Positions 43,480-51,279 of a stretch of DNA of 51,279 nucleotides are shown in pieces. Within the stretch, counting starts at the first letter, position 1. Each line of letters starts with the position of its first letter. The DNA lies in the NCBI GenBank assembly GCA_014237465.1, contig JABZFM010000030.1, positions 1-51,279 of the forward strand. The letters run 5' to 3'. Origin of the DNA: Desulfobacteraceae bacterium (GTDB lineage Bacteria > Desulfobacterota > Desulfobacteria > Desulfobacterales > Desulfosalsimonadaceae). Both the position numbers and the translations under genes were made by a program. Below the pieces are notes generated by a model. The model had not been told where the DNA came from and did no database searches. It saw nothing but the letters and a program-made list of their open reading frames with translations.

Positions 43480-46400
43480 CCGCTTATTCAACTCGATCCA
43501 AACCTGCCTGAACACCCGGCTTTATTTCGGAAAACACCCGGCTTCAGTCCCGGACAAATCCGTTATCTTTTTTCCATGTCCTGGCAATGTGTTGAACTGC
43601 GGGCTTGTCGGAATCATCTGCGTAAAGAATGAGAAAAAACCCGGCTCCGGTTTTCAGATTCCGGACGTTGAGCATATTGAAGCAACAATCAGTCAAAACA
43701 ACTATGTGCAATGCATTAAAAATGACCTTTCCCTGGCAAGGTATTATTTAGGCGGCGAACAGCAAATTGCTGCGCTATTGACATCCGTTAAGGCCCTTAA
43801 ACGCATCGATGCCTTTTTTGCCATATACAATAATAAAGAGCTTCAAAACCGGCTGAAGTCGCTGAACACAACACTTCAAACAGCTATTGATGAAGAATCT
43901 GAAAACCTGTATCAGGCAATGGGCCATCTTTCTGCTGATGACGTTGAAATTATTTCCAATCGGATAGAGGCGCTTAAAGATGCCGCGTGGATTCTTAACG
44001 CTGACCTGACCCAGAATATCATTAAAATCGAATCGCTCACCGGTGACCGGGATTTGACATTAAACCCGTCAACCCTGGCAGCCCTGAAAAATATCAATGC
44101 GGTATTAAACAGTATCGACCGGCTGGAAGTCCGCGGCCGGGACTCTGCAGGGATCTCACTGCTGTTCACTATCAATTCCGACACCTATGCTCATTTTAAA
44201 AAACTGATCGACCAACAGGGTCTTCAAAAGGATTTTAACGACCGGTTAACCCCTGAAATTCTTCTGAACAACAGCATCAGCGTTAAAGAGTCTGTTAATA
44301 CCGATTCCGTGAAAAAAGTGGCGATCGCCGTCACATACAAGGTTGCCGCTGAAGTCGGACGCCTGGGGGATAATATCTCATTTATCCGACAACAGATCCT
44401 GGGAGATGACGTGCTGCATACCTTAATCGCCCTCCCCCATCTGTATCATACAGTATCCGCTCATACACGCTGGGCATCCGTAGGCGCTATCAATGAAGCA
44501 AACTGTCACCCGGTGGACAATAAAGTTTTACCGGATACCATAGAACCCAGTGGAATCATCCATGTATGCTTAAACGGGGACATTGACAATTTTCAGAATT
44601 TAAAACAAACCTATGAGCACCAGGGCATCAACCTGCCCGGTGATATAACCTGTGACACCAAAATCATTCCCGTTCATATTGAGGCCTATGTGAAAAAAGG
44701 GCATCTCATCGCAGAAGCATTCCGGCTGGCGGTAAGCGATTTTGAAGGGTCCCACGCCATATCCATGCACACGGACCTGGCACCCGGCAAACTGTTTCTG
44801 TCATTAAAAGGAAGCGGTCAGGCGATCTTTGTCGGTCTGGCGGAAGGCCACTATATTACTGCATCGGAAATTTACGGCCTGGTTGAAGAGACATCGGACT
44901 TTATTAAACTGGACGGTGAAACCCTGAACCCGAATCCAGGCGGACAGGCGGTCAACGGTCAGATCTTTATTCTGGACCAGGCGTCAAACGGCGGCCTTGA
45001 GGGCATCACTGCCATGTCCTATGACGGGTCTCCCATTGATATCAACCCGGATCACATCCGAAAAACCCCTTTAACCTCAAGGGATATCGACCGGCAGGAT
45101 TTTGATCACTTCTTTTTAAAAGAAATTTCAGAAGCACCGGCATCGGTCAGAAAAACCATTGAAAACCGGTGGAAAATAGAAGGAACTGATGACCGAAAAT
45201 TTATTATCTCGCTGAATCAGCAGACAGTCCCGGAAAAGGTTACATCCGCGTTTAAAACCGACAAAATCAAGCGAATTATTTTCATCGGCCAGGGAACAGC
45301 CGGTGTGGCCGCTCTCGCCTGTGCGGACATCATGCGATTTTATCTTTCCGGACTCGATATTCAGGTGGAGGCATTAAAATCTTCTGAACTCAGCGGATTT
45401 ATGCTTAACGATGATGAAACCGACCAGTTCAATGACACACTTCTGGTTCCGATCAGTCAATCCGGAACCACCGCTGACACCAACCGGACGGTGGATATGG
45501 TAAAAAAACGTGGGGCCTGCTCCATTGCCATTGTCAACCGCAGGGATTCTGACCTTTCCTTCAAGGTTGACGGCGTACTTTATACCAGCAGCGGCAGAGA
45601 TATTGAAATGTCCGTGGCATCCACTAAAGCATTTTATTCACAAATTATTGCCGGTGCCCTGCTCGGACTTTATTTTGCCCAAATGACCGGGCGCCGCAGC
45701 AATGCTTTTATCTCAAACGAAATCAAACAAATGATCGAGCTGCCATCACACATGGAAAAAATTCTTTCCATGAAAGACCGGATACAGGCATCTGCCCAAC
45801 GCAACGCAATCTCCCGTACCTACTGGGCGGCGGTGGGCAGCGGCCCGAACAAAGCCGCGGCCGATGAGATACGGATCAAGCTCAGTGAACTCTGCTACAA
45901 GACCATATCTTCTGATTATGTTGAGGACAAAAAGCACATAGACCTGTCTTCCGAGCCCTTGATTTTTGTCTGTGCCGCCGGCACCCGACGGAGTGTCATT
46001 GGCGACATCATCAAAGATACGGCCATCTTTCACTCCCATAAGGCGCTGCCCATCGTTATTGCCGATGAACACGAAGACCGGTTCTCTCCTTATTCAAATG
46101 ACATCATCCATGTACCGTCGGTCAGCGAGCATTTTGCACCCATCCTGAACACACTGGTCGGTCATCTCTGGGGGTATTACGCTGCCCTGACCATTAATGA
46201 AGGTTCCAGGTTTTTATATAACTTCAGGAAAGACTTGCAGGATACCATAGAGAGTTTTACAAATGACGGCCTGGACATTTATGAAATCGCGCTTGAAAAA
46301 ACCTTCAGGGAAAGAATCATCCGTTTTTATCATGAATTCAGAAAACGGCAGGAAGAAAACCGGTTATCTGTCACCATCGGAATCAATGCGTCCACCCACC

Positions 46401-47191
46401 TGATTCTTTTGTTAAAATACCTCGGCGGTCGGCTGCCGCTCACTGATTTTGAACTGGATTTCGGCATCAAGGGGACTGCCACCAATATATTCAACAAGCT
46501 GTTCGAATCTTTGGGAGACGCCATTAACTGCCTGGCAAGGCCCGTGGACGCCATCAAACACCAGGCGAAAACCGTGACCGTGGGGACCAGCCGGATTGAA
46601 GAAAAAGCTGAGGGGCTTTTGTTTGATTTCCTGAAATCAAAGAGTTTTTCACTGGCACAGTTAACCATCAGTAACATCATGGTCATCAAAAACCTGCAGA
46701 ACATTATCACCCAGATCAAAGGCTCCTCCCTTTACCGAATATCCGGCATCAACCTGCTGGGGGAACCCACGGAAGACACCTTCATTGAACTGATTGAAAA
46801 AACCGGCAGTTCCTCGGCCATGATTTCCCGGGCCGAACAGGACAAGCGGCTGAAAGGGACCAAAAAAATCATTGTCCGCCGCGGAAATGTCTATATCGGC
46901 AAAGGCCGAAAAGACAACCGGAGCATTCTGGTGATCCCGCTGATTTCCAATAATCCGTCACAACCCAATACCATTGAGTTTTTGATGCTTTTAGACATCG
47001 GGTTTAACCCGGATGTCTCACTGGCGCCCAAGGTCAAGGCGTTAGGCGGCAAGCACGAGCATATCAAGAACCTGGTTCAGGAAAACAATATTGTCTGGGA
47101 AGACAAGTTTTTGGAACTGGTGGATATGGCGGACCTGTTCGGGAAGTCGGCGGAAAAGGTGGCGGAATCAATTATTGCGAAATTGTCCTGA
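43433..47191 (+). CDS. Giant GlmS-like protein (Ntn amidotransferase plus two SIS domains, with insertions)
   Basis: GlmS makes glucosamine-6-phosphate from fructose-6-phosphate and glutamine. This relative has 1252 residues, against about 610 normally. The nucleophile-like segment N-C56-GLVGI is internal, preceded by 55 residues. About 170 extra residues then separate it from the next GlmS block (DRLEVRGRDSAGISLLF, near 228). Later glutaminase motifs are HTRWASVGAINEANCHP and CDTKIIPVH. SIS1 is ~610-760 (GQGTAG, ISQSGTTADT, VASTKAF) and SIS2 is ~790-930. The GlmS C-tail-like AKTVTV is at about 1046 (K1046), followed by 200 residues of unknown fold. Activity requires the Cys to be exposed by processing, or it may be an isomerase/sensor only. 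It overlaps the PBP gene. Confidence 0.82.
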   Translation: MQTSMNNKKKNPLLFSRLFNSIQTCLNTRLYFGKHPASVPDKSVIFFPCPGNVLNCGLVGIICVKNEKKPGSGFQIPDVEHIEATISQNNYVQCIKNDLSLARYYLGGEQQIAALLTSVKALKRIDAFFAIYNNKELQNRLKSLNTTLQTAIDEESENLYQAMGHLSADDVEIISNRIEALKDAAWILNADLTQNIIKIESLTGDRDLTLNPSTLAALKNINAVLNSIDRLEVRGRDSAGISLLFTINSDTYAHFKKLIDQQGLQKDFNDRLTPEILLNNSISVKESVNTDSVKKVAIAVTYKVAAEVGRLGDNISFIRQQILGDDVLHTLIALPHLYHTVSAHTRWASVGAINEANCHPVDNKVLPDTIEPSGIIHVCLNGDIDNFQNLKQTYEHQGINLPGDITCDTKIIPVHIEAYVKKGHLIAEAFRLAVSDFEGSHAISMHTDLAPGKLFLSLKGSGQAIFVGLAEGHYITASEIYGLVEETSDFIKLDGETLNPNPGGQAVNGQIFILDQASNGGLEGITAMSYDGSPIDINPDHIRKTPLTSRDIDRQDFDHFFLKEISEAPASVRKTIENRWKIEGTDDRKFIISLNQQTVPEKVTSAFKTDKIKRIIFIGQGTAGVAALACADIMRFYLSGLDIQVEALKSSELSGFMLNDDETDQFNDTLLVPISQSGTTADTNRTVDMVKKRGACSIAIVNRRDSDLSFKVDGVLYTSSGRDIEMSVASTKAFYSQIIAGALLGLYFAQMTGRRSNAFISNEIKQMIELPSHMEKILSMKDRIQASAQRNAISRTYWAAVGSGPNKAAADEIRIKLSELCYKTISSDYVEDKKHIDLSSEPLIFVCAAGTRRSVIGDIIKDTAIFHSHKALPIVIADEHEDRFSPYSNDIIHVPSVSEHFAPILNTLVGHLWGYYAALTINEGSRFLYNFRKDLQDTIESFTNDGLDIYEIALEKTFRERIIRFYHEFRKRQEENRLSVTIGINASTHLILLLKYLGGRLPLTDFELDFGIKGTATNIFNKLFESLGDAINCLARPVDAIKHQAKTVTVGTSRIEEKAEGLLFDFLKSKSFSLAQLTISNIMVIKNLQNIITQIKGSSLYRISGINLLGEPTEDTFIELIEKTGSSSAMISRAEQDKRLKGTKKIIVRRGNVYIGKGRKDNRSILVIPLISNNPSQPNTIEFLMLLDIGFNPDVSLAPKVKALGGKHEHIKNLVQENNIVWEDKFLELVDMADLFGKSAEKVAESIIAKLS

Positions 47192-47197
47192 TGGTTC

Positions 47198-47211
47198 TGT
47201 GAAAAGTCACA
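47198..47211 (+). terminator. Weak stem-loop after the GlmS-like gene
   Basis: TGTGA-AAAG-TCACA just after the stop codon, followed within a few bases by a run of T. The stem is short, so a true terminator is uncertain. Confidence 0.3.
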
Positions 47212-47301
47212 TTCCATTTTTTCTTCATTGGCCTCACTTGCTGATTTTTTGCAAGCGGCATGACAGTGAACATGACTGTATTTGCCGTGAAACAGGTTGC
47301 C

Positions 47302-47691
47302 CTATGTTTTACGAATAATATAACTACATACCGTGCACATACCAATGTATAGGACAATGATTATCCAAAACGATCCTGCAGCACCCAAAGGGCTTTCCTC
47401 GTATTTAAAAAATTGAAATACAAACCAGTTTGCGGTTTCTCCCACAAGAAAAAACAAAGTTGACACCACAATGGGAAGGATTATTACCTGTCTGCGAAAA
47501 ATATTATTCCAGAAAAGCAGCCAGCAAAATCCTGTAAAATGAACAGGAACACTCCACTGCCAAGCTGGAATTTTATCAAAATGATAAACAGTGAAGGGGA
47601 AATCAGGATTGCCGATCGTTATTTCTCCAACAAAGACAGAACAACAATAAAAAATTGCCGCCTGTATGATTCGATAATATTCCTTTTTCAT
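47302..47691 (-). CDS. Small multi-pass membrane protein, unknown function
   Basis: A 129-residue hydrophobic protein with about four predicted membrane segments (near residues 8-25, 46-61, 68-92 and 105-125) and many aromatic residues. I recognise no family. The start is well supported by AAGGATGAGG about 8-10 bp upstream. It lies between the GlmS-like gene (convergent) and gntR (same strand, 33 bp upstream), so it may be co-transcribed with gntR. Confidence 0.7.
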   Translation of the reverse strand: MKKEYYRIIQAAIFYCCSVFVGEITIGNPDFPFTVYHFDKIPAWQWSVPVHFTGFCWLLFWNNIFRRQVIILPIVVSTLFFLVGETANWFVFQFFKYEESPLGAAGSFWIIIVLYIGMCTVCSYIIRKT

Positions 47692-47724
47692 GCGATTTGC
47701 CTCATCCTTACTATACTCTAAAAA

Positions 47725-48510
47725 TTATCTTAATTTGATCTGTTTTCCGTTCTCGACAAGGCCGACGACATCCTTGACCCGGTTTTCGCCGTAGAGGAGG
47801 AGTTCTTCCATTATATGGGCCGTATACTGGTCGTCACCCGCTTCAATAGCGGCCATCAGACGTTCGTAATAATCGATGATATCCGTAGAGGCATTTGGTA
47901 AAAGATGAAAAAATTCAATATAATATCGATATATCGGATTAAAGGAGTTGAAAAGCAGTCGAATTACTATGTTTCCGGCCAGACGGTTCAATCTGGCATG
48001 CAAATCGAAATTCAACAGTGCAATTGCCTGCTTGTCGTCCATTTGGCGTTTCATGTCGGTTACAATTTCTTTCATGTCGGCAATATCTGCAGCTGACGCT
48101 CGCTGGGCAACCCGGGCTGCACCGTAGACCTCTATAATACGGCGGAAATCCATCATTGCAATCAGGATGTCCGAGTCAACGGCCTCACCGTAGTTCGTGA
48201 TTTCCATCAGCAGCATAATCGATGCGTGGGCAGGAACATCATTAACATATGTGCCACTGTTCGGTCTTTTTTCGACAATACCGAGCTGGATCAGCTTCTC
48301 AATCGCCTCTCTGACGGTTATCCGGCTGGCGCTTAATAAATCGACTAAATTCCGCTCCGAAGGAAGTCGGCTCCCCGGTGAGTATTTTCCGCTAAGAATG
48401 TCCATCTGCAGGGCCTTGGCGATCTTCCCGGACAGCTTTTCCTTGCGATGATCACGGTCGCTCAATTTTTTCTCCTGATATTTTGGCATCCTGATTATTG
48501 GACTGTCCAT
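47725..48510 (-). CDS. GntR-family regulator, FadR subfamily (FCD domain)
   Basis: A 261-residue transcription factor. The N-terminal winged helix (about 20-95) has SPGSRLPSERNLVDLL, SRITVREAIEKL and NSGTYVND, the GntR consensus. The C-terminal part is an all-helical FCD ligand-binding domain that in relatives binds metal-coordinated carboxylates. It is divergent from the glycyl radical enzyme gene and is likely to repress it until substrate is present. It probably controls itself too, since an operator-like palindrome overlaps its first codons. GGAG precedes the ATG. Confidence 0.92.
   Translation of the reverse strand: MDSPIIRMPKYQEKKLSDRDHRKEKLSGKIAKALQMDILSGKYSPGSRLPSERNLVDLLSASRITVREAIEKLIQLGIVEKRPNSGTYVNDVPAHASIMLLMEITNYGEAVDSDILIAMMDFRRIIEVYGAARVAQRASAADIADMKEIVTDMKRQMDDKQAIALLNFDLHARLNRLAGNIVIRLLFNSFNPIYRYYIEFFHLLPNASTDIIDYYERLMAAIEAGDDQYTAHIMEELLLYGENRVKDVVGLVENGKQIKLR
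48499..48509. promoter_or_regulatory. Operator-like palindrome at the gntR start codon
   Basis: TGGACTGTCCA is a perfect 11-bp odd-centre palindrome overlapping the gntR initiation region, just downstream of the predicted gntR start of transcription. With flanks it shares ATTGGACNNNCCA with the site at 48608-48624. Confidence 0.5.
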
Positions 48511-48522
48511 AGAATAACTCCA

Positions 48523-48551
48523 AAATTACCTCATAAATATTAATATGTCAA
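48523..48551 (-). promoter_or_regulatory. Candidate sigma-70 promoter for gntR
   Basis: On the minus strand a perfect TTGACA (48546-48551), a 17-bp spacer and TAATTT (48523-48528), about 13 bp before the gntR ATG. The short leader leaves room for the GGAG ribosome-binding site. Confidence 0.6.
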
Positions 48552-48571
48552 TAAATATAGAGTAAAAAACC

Positions 48572-48600
48572 TTGACACCTATATATCTTTATGACAAATA
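48572..48600 (+). promoter_or_regulatory. Candidate sigma-70 promoter for the glycyl radical enzyme
   Basis: A perfect TTGACA (48572-48577), a 17-bp spacer and CAAATA (48595-48600). The predicted transcript start is immediately before an operator-like palindrome. Confidence 0.55.
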
Positions 48601-48607
48601 ATTAGAA

Positions 48608-48624
48608 AATTGGACATACCAATT
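48608..48624. promoter_or_regulatory. Operator-like palindrome in the glycyl radical enzyme leader
   Basis: AATTGG-ACATA-CCAATT is a perfect 6-bp inverted repeat with a 5-bp centre. It closely resembles the PdhR/LldR-type GntR (FadR subfamily) site AATTGGTNNNACCAATT. Its position just downstream of the promoter fits a roadblock-type repressor site. Confidence 0.6.
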
Positions 48625-48669
48625 ATTGACAGATCATCAAAAATAAATATGGAAAAAAAGGGGACAGAA

Positions 48670-51048
48670 ATGGAGGTATCTGCGAATACATTTAAAAATA
48701 ATGCCAAAGGGAAAAGACGGTCGCACCGCTTTGAGCGCATAAAAAAAGAACTCCTTTCCTTTCAAACTTATTTGTGTCCTGAGCGTGCATGTCTTGTCAC
48801 GGACTATTTTAAAAAGCATGATGCTTCGACTGATCCCATGGTGATTCGCAAGGCCAAGGCATTACGCCATATTTTTACGCATAAATCAGTGGCCATTTAT
48901 CCTGATGAGCTGATCGTAGGGAATATGGGCAGCCGGCGTATTTCTGCCCTTATCCAGCCTGAGTTGGCGGGAATTTTTATGAGTGAAGAGTTGCTATGGA
49001 TAGATAAGAGAAAGACCACGCCTTTCCAAAGCCCATGGTCTGACCGTTTAAAATTGCTCTTTAGAGTTTACCCCTACTGGTTTACCCGCAATTTGGCTTT
49101 CAGATCATTCTTTCCTCATATTTTCCGGCTGATACGCTACGCAGCCGATCAGCTTAATGCAAAGTATTATTTGATCCATGAGGCGGGGGGTATCGGACAT
49201 TTTCTTCCCAACTACGAAAAGATGCTCAAGCTGGGTGTGAAGGGCTATATGAAGGCGATGGAAAAAAAAGAAGATGATCTGCATAAAGCCACCCGCATTA
49301 CCTGCGAGGGGCTGGTTGCTTTTGCCACCCGCATGGCACAGGAAGCCGAGCGATTAGCAGCAGAAGAGAAGGATGAAGTTCGCGTCAAAGAACTTGTGGA
49401 AATAGCGCGTATCTGCCGCAAGGTCCCCCTGGAGCCGGCGGATACGTTTCATGAGGCATTACAGTCTCTGTGGCTGACCCACATGGGGGTTAATCTGGAA
49501 GGAATCAACTCTGCAATCTCCTTTGGCAGGATGGATCAGTATCTTTATCCTTATTACAAGCGGGACATGGAAGAAGGTAGGATGAACCCGGAGCGCGCCC
49601 GGGAACTTCTGCTTTGTTTTTCCGCCAAGGCCACCGAGCATGTTTTTCTACTCTCGGAAAGAACCAGTCAATACCATGGGGGGTTCCTGGTTGTCCAGGC
49701 GGCGATAGTGGGCGGGATGGATCAAAGCGGGAAAGATGCGGTTAATGACCTTACCTATGTCTTTCTTGATGTTATGGAAGAATCAGGGCTCCGTGACCCC
49801 AATTATCAGGCGCGGATTCATCCTGATTCCCCTGAAGACTATCTGAAGCGAGTAGTAGATATGGCAAGGAAAGAGGGGGGTGTACCGGCTCTTTTTAACG
49901 ATAAGGCAACAATAGCTGCCCTCACCCATCATGGCTACCCTCTACAAGAAGCACGGAATTACGCAGTAGTAGGTTGTGTTGAACCGGCCCTGCCGGGCAA
50001 AAGTTTTTTTTCTACAGATGCAGGCCTTTTTAATCTTCCAATTTGTCTTGAGCTGGCCCTAAACAGCGGGAAACGATTCAATGGCCGTGGAAGAGTCGGG
50101 GTTGCTACTCCTGACCCCAAATCTTTTAACAGTATTGATCAGGTGATAGAGGCCTTCAGGGTGCAAGTGGATCACATGGTGGCGCAGATGATAGGTTATC
50201 AGCAGATGATAGAGAAAGGGAACCGCGATTACCATCCCACACCCCTGTCCTCCTTGCTGGTAGACGGTTGCATCGAGTCAGGGAAAGATGTCACTGCAGG
50301 CGGAGCCATGTATAACTCAAGCGGAATACAGGGGATCGGAGTGGCCGACGTTGCAGATTCGCTCGCAGCCATAGAGGATGTGGTGTTTAAACGCCGGAAG
50401 TACACCATGAGCGATGTTCTTAAAGTCCTGTTTACTAACTTTTCTTCTAATCCAAAAATTCAGGCAGAACTTCGCAATGCACCAAAGTATGGAAATGACC
50501 ATGCCATGCCCGATGGCTACGCAGATCTGACGGTTCGCATATTCCATACAGCCCTTGCCGGACATCGCAACACGCGCGGTGGGCCCTATGTGCCGGGATT
50601 TTATTCAGTAACAAGTCATGTCGCCTTTGGAAAATATGTAGGCGCACTGCCTAGTGGGAGACAGGCAGGGGAACCTTTGGCGTCTAGTTTAGGACCGGGC
50701 AACGGAAATGACCGTTTAGGACCTACAGCAGTTCTTAACTCGGTAGCCCATGTAGACTCGACACTGGCACCTAACGGTTATGCCCTAAATCTTCGTTTCG
50801 ACTCCAATACGTTGGCAGGTGATCGTGGAATAGATATCATGGGCGCTCTTGTAAAAGGCTACTTTGATTCAGGGGGAATGGAGATGCAAGTAAACGTACT
50901 CGACCCTGAGATGTTAGAGGAGGCAAGAACCGAGCCGGGAAAATATCCTGGATTGGTAGTCCGGGTGGCCGGTTACTGCGCATATTTCGATGATTTACAT
51001 GATTCGGCGAAACAAGAAATCATTAATAGGACTCGCTTAGAAGTTTAA
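48670..51048 (+). CDS. Glycyl radical enzyme (pyruvate formate-lyase-like superfamily)
   Basis: A 792-residue oxygen-sensitive radical enzyme. The thiyl-radical cysteine is C436 in VVGCVEPALPG, and the Cys-x-Glu pattern is that of dehydratases and C-N/C-S lyases (diol/glycerol dehydratase, choline or isethionate lyase, hydroxyproline dehydratase), not PFL itself, which has Cys-Cys. The glycyl-radical loop RVAGYCAYF has G768, 25 residues from the end. I chose ATG 48670 because AAGGGGAC lies just upstream; a TTG at 48610 falls in the operator. The required radical-SAM activase is not in the window. The substrate cannot be read from sequence here; the GntR regulator suggests an inducible carboxylate-like or amine substrate. 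Confidence 0.93.
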   Translation: MEVSANTFKNNAKGKRRSHRFERIKKELLSFQTYLCPERACLVTDYFKKHDASTDPMVIRKAKALRHIFTHKSVAIYPDELIVGNMGSRRISALIQPELAGIFMSEELLWIDKRKTTPFQSPWSDRLKLLFRVYPYWFTRNLAFRSFFPHIFRLIRYAADQLNAKYYLIHEAGGIGHFLPNYEKMLKLGVKGYMKAMEKKEDDLHKATRITCEGLVAFATRMAQEAERLAAEEKDEVRVKELVEIARICRKVPLEPADTFHEALQSLWLTHMGVNLEGINSAISFGRMDQYLYPYYKRDMEEGRMNPERARELLLCFSAKATEHVFLLSERTSQYHGGFLVVQAAIVGGMDQSGKDAVNDLTYVFLDVMEESGLRDPNYQARIHPDSPEDYLKRVVDMARKEGGVPALFNDKATIAALTHHGYPLQEARNYAVVGCVEPALPGKSFFSTDAGLFNLPICLELALNSGKRFNGRGRVGVATPDPKSFNSIDQVIEAFRVQVDHMVAQMIGYQQMIEKGNRDYHPTPLSSLLVDGCIESGKDVTAGGAMYNSSGIQGIGVADVADSLAAIEDVVFKRRKYTMSDVLKVLFTNFSSNPKIQAELRNAPKYGNDHAMPDGYADLTVRIFHTALAGHRNTRGGPYVPGFYSVTSHVAFGKYVGALPSGRQAGEPLASSLGPGNGNDRLGPTAVLNSVAHVDSTLAPNGYALNLRFDSNTLAGDRGIDIMGALVKGYFDSGGMEMQVNVLDPEMLEEARTEPGKYPGLVVRVAGYCAYFDDLHDSAKQEIINRTRLEV

Positions 51049-51092
51049 AGCAGAAGGGCAGAAGGGGGGACGTCCTTAAATATCTCAATAAC

Positions 51093-51279
51093 TTATTTCA
51101 GCAGGCTGTAGCCATAATGCCTGACAATCGATTCCCCCCGTTGGACCGCGTACCCAACCCCTGCAGGTGTCATCATCAGCCTGCGGGCAAGTTCACTTAA
51201 TGAGACGTTCAATTCCCGAACTGCCCAAAAGCAGAAAAGCCCCCGTGCGTCCGCACGATGCTGCTGTCGTCCTTTTGCG
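51093..51279 (-). CDS. RAYT/IS200-like transposase, C-terminal fragment (partial, runs off the window)
   Basis: A minus-strand frame open from the right edge to a stop at 51093-51095 gives 61 residues, including RADARGLFCFWAVRELNVS, then LSELARRLMMTPAGVGYAV and RGESIVRHYGYSLLK. This is the DnaA-like helix-turn-helix tail found at the C-terminus of many REP-associated tyrosine (Y1) transposases. The catalytic part is outside the window, so intactness is unknown. A GCAGAAGGG direct repeat lies at 51051-51068 beside its end. Confidence 0.72.
   Translation of the reverse strand, partial: AKGRQQHRADARGLFCFWAVRELNVSLSELARRLMMTPAGVGYAVQRGESIVRHYGYSLLK

Noticed and set aside
1-51279. tRNA and rRNA genes
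   Set aside because: I looked for T-loop/anticodon patterns and conserved rRNA stretches in the gaps and saw none.

Overview
This window looks like the chromosome of an anaerobic deltaproteobacterium, most likely a sulfate reducer of the Desulfobacterales. The clues are gene content and protein character: a 4Fe-4S ferredoxin beside small Desulfobacteria-type conserved proteins, a tandem PAS–LuxR regulator, a glycyl radical enzyme, an LptD outer-membrane assembly protein and an RNase J. The assignment rests on reading the proteins, not on a database comparison.

Left arm (about 0.5-11.8 kb, all minus strand). A tightly packed co-directional run is read from right to left: tmk, a cysteine synthase/CysRS-like fusion, a hypothetical protein, a ferredoxin, a LarA-like (DUF2088) protein, an O6-alkylguanine methyltransferase, a small hypothetical protein, RNase J, FtsK and a SAM methyltransferase. 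Several junctions overlap by a few bases. The fusion protein keeps the zinc/cysteine-binding residues of cysteinyl-tRNA synthetase but has lost recognisable HIGH and KMSKS motifs.

Central housekeeping (11.8-18.9 kb, plus strand). lptD diverges from tmk across a promoter-bearing AT-rich gap. It is followed by a HU/IHF-like gene and then a tight holB–ricT-like–metG operon.

Lipid island (19.2-41.9 kb, plus strand). It begins just after a 161-bp imperfect palindrome. First come a SAM methyltransferase, an MprF-C-like (DUF2156) protein and a class I HMG-CoA reductase with an additional N-terminal domain. Then comes a complete set of polyunsaturated fatty acid (PUFA)/secondary lipid synthase genes: an enoyl reductase (pfa1/pfaD type), KS-MAT-3xACP-KR-DH (pfa2) and a 2766-residue KS-CLF-AT-(psiDH-DH)x2-AGPAT megaenzyme (pfa3). 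This gene order and domain layout matches the myxobacterial Pfa1-Pfa2-Pfa3 type more than the marine gammaproteobacterial PfaABCD type. A three-PAS LuxR-type regulator follows 42 bp after pfa3 and is probably co-transcribed. No phosphopantetheinyl transferase for the ACPs is in the window.

Right arm (42-51.3 kb). A transpeptidase-only penicillin-binding protein overlaps a very large (1252-residue) GlmS-like protein whose N-terminal nucleophile motif sits internally, at Cys56. Then come a small membrane protein and a divergent pair: a FadR-type GntR regulator and a glycyl radical enzyme. These two share a compact intergenic region with facing promoters, each followed by a related palindromic operator-like site. 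The window ends in the C-terminus of a REP-associated (RAYT/IS200-like) transposase. Dispersed palindromic repeats occur at 7.4, 11.2, 15.1 and 19.2 kb.
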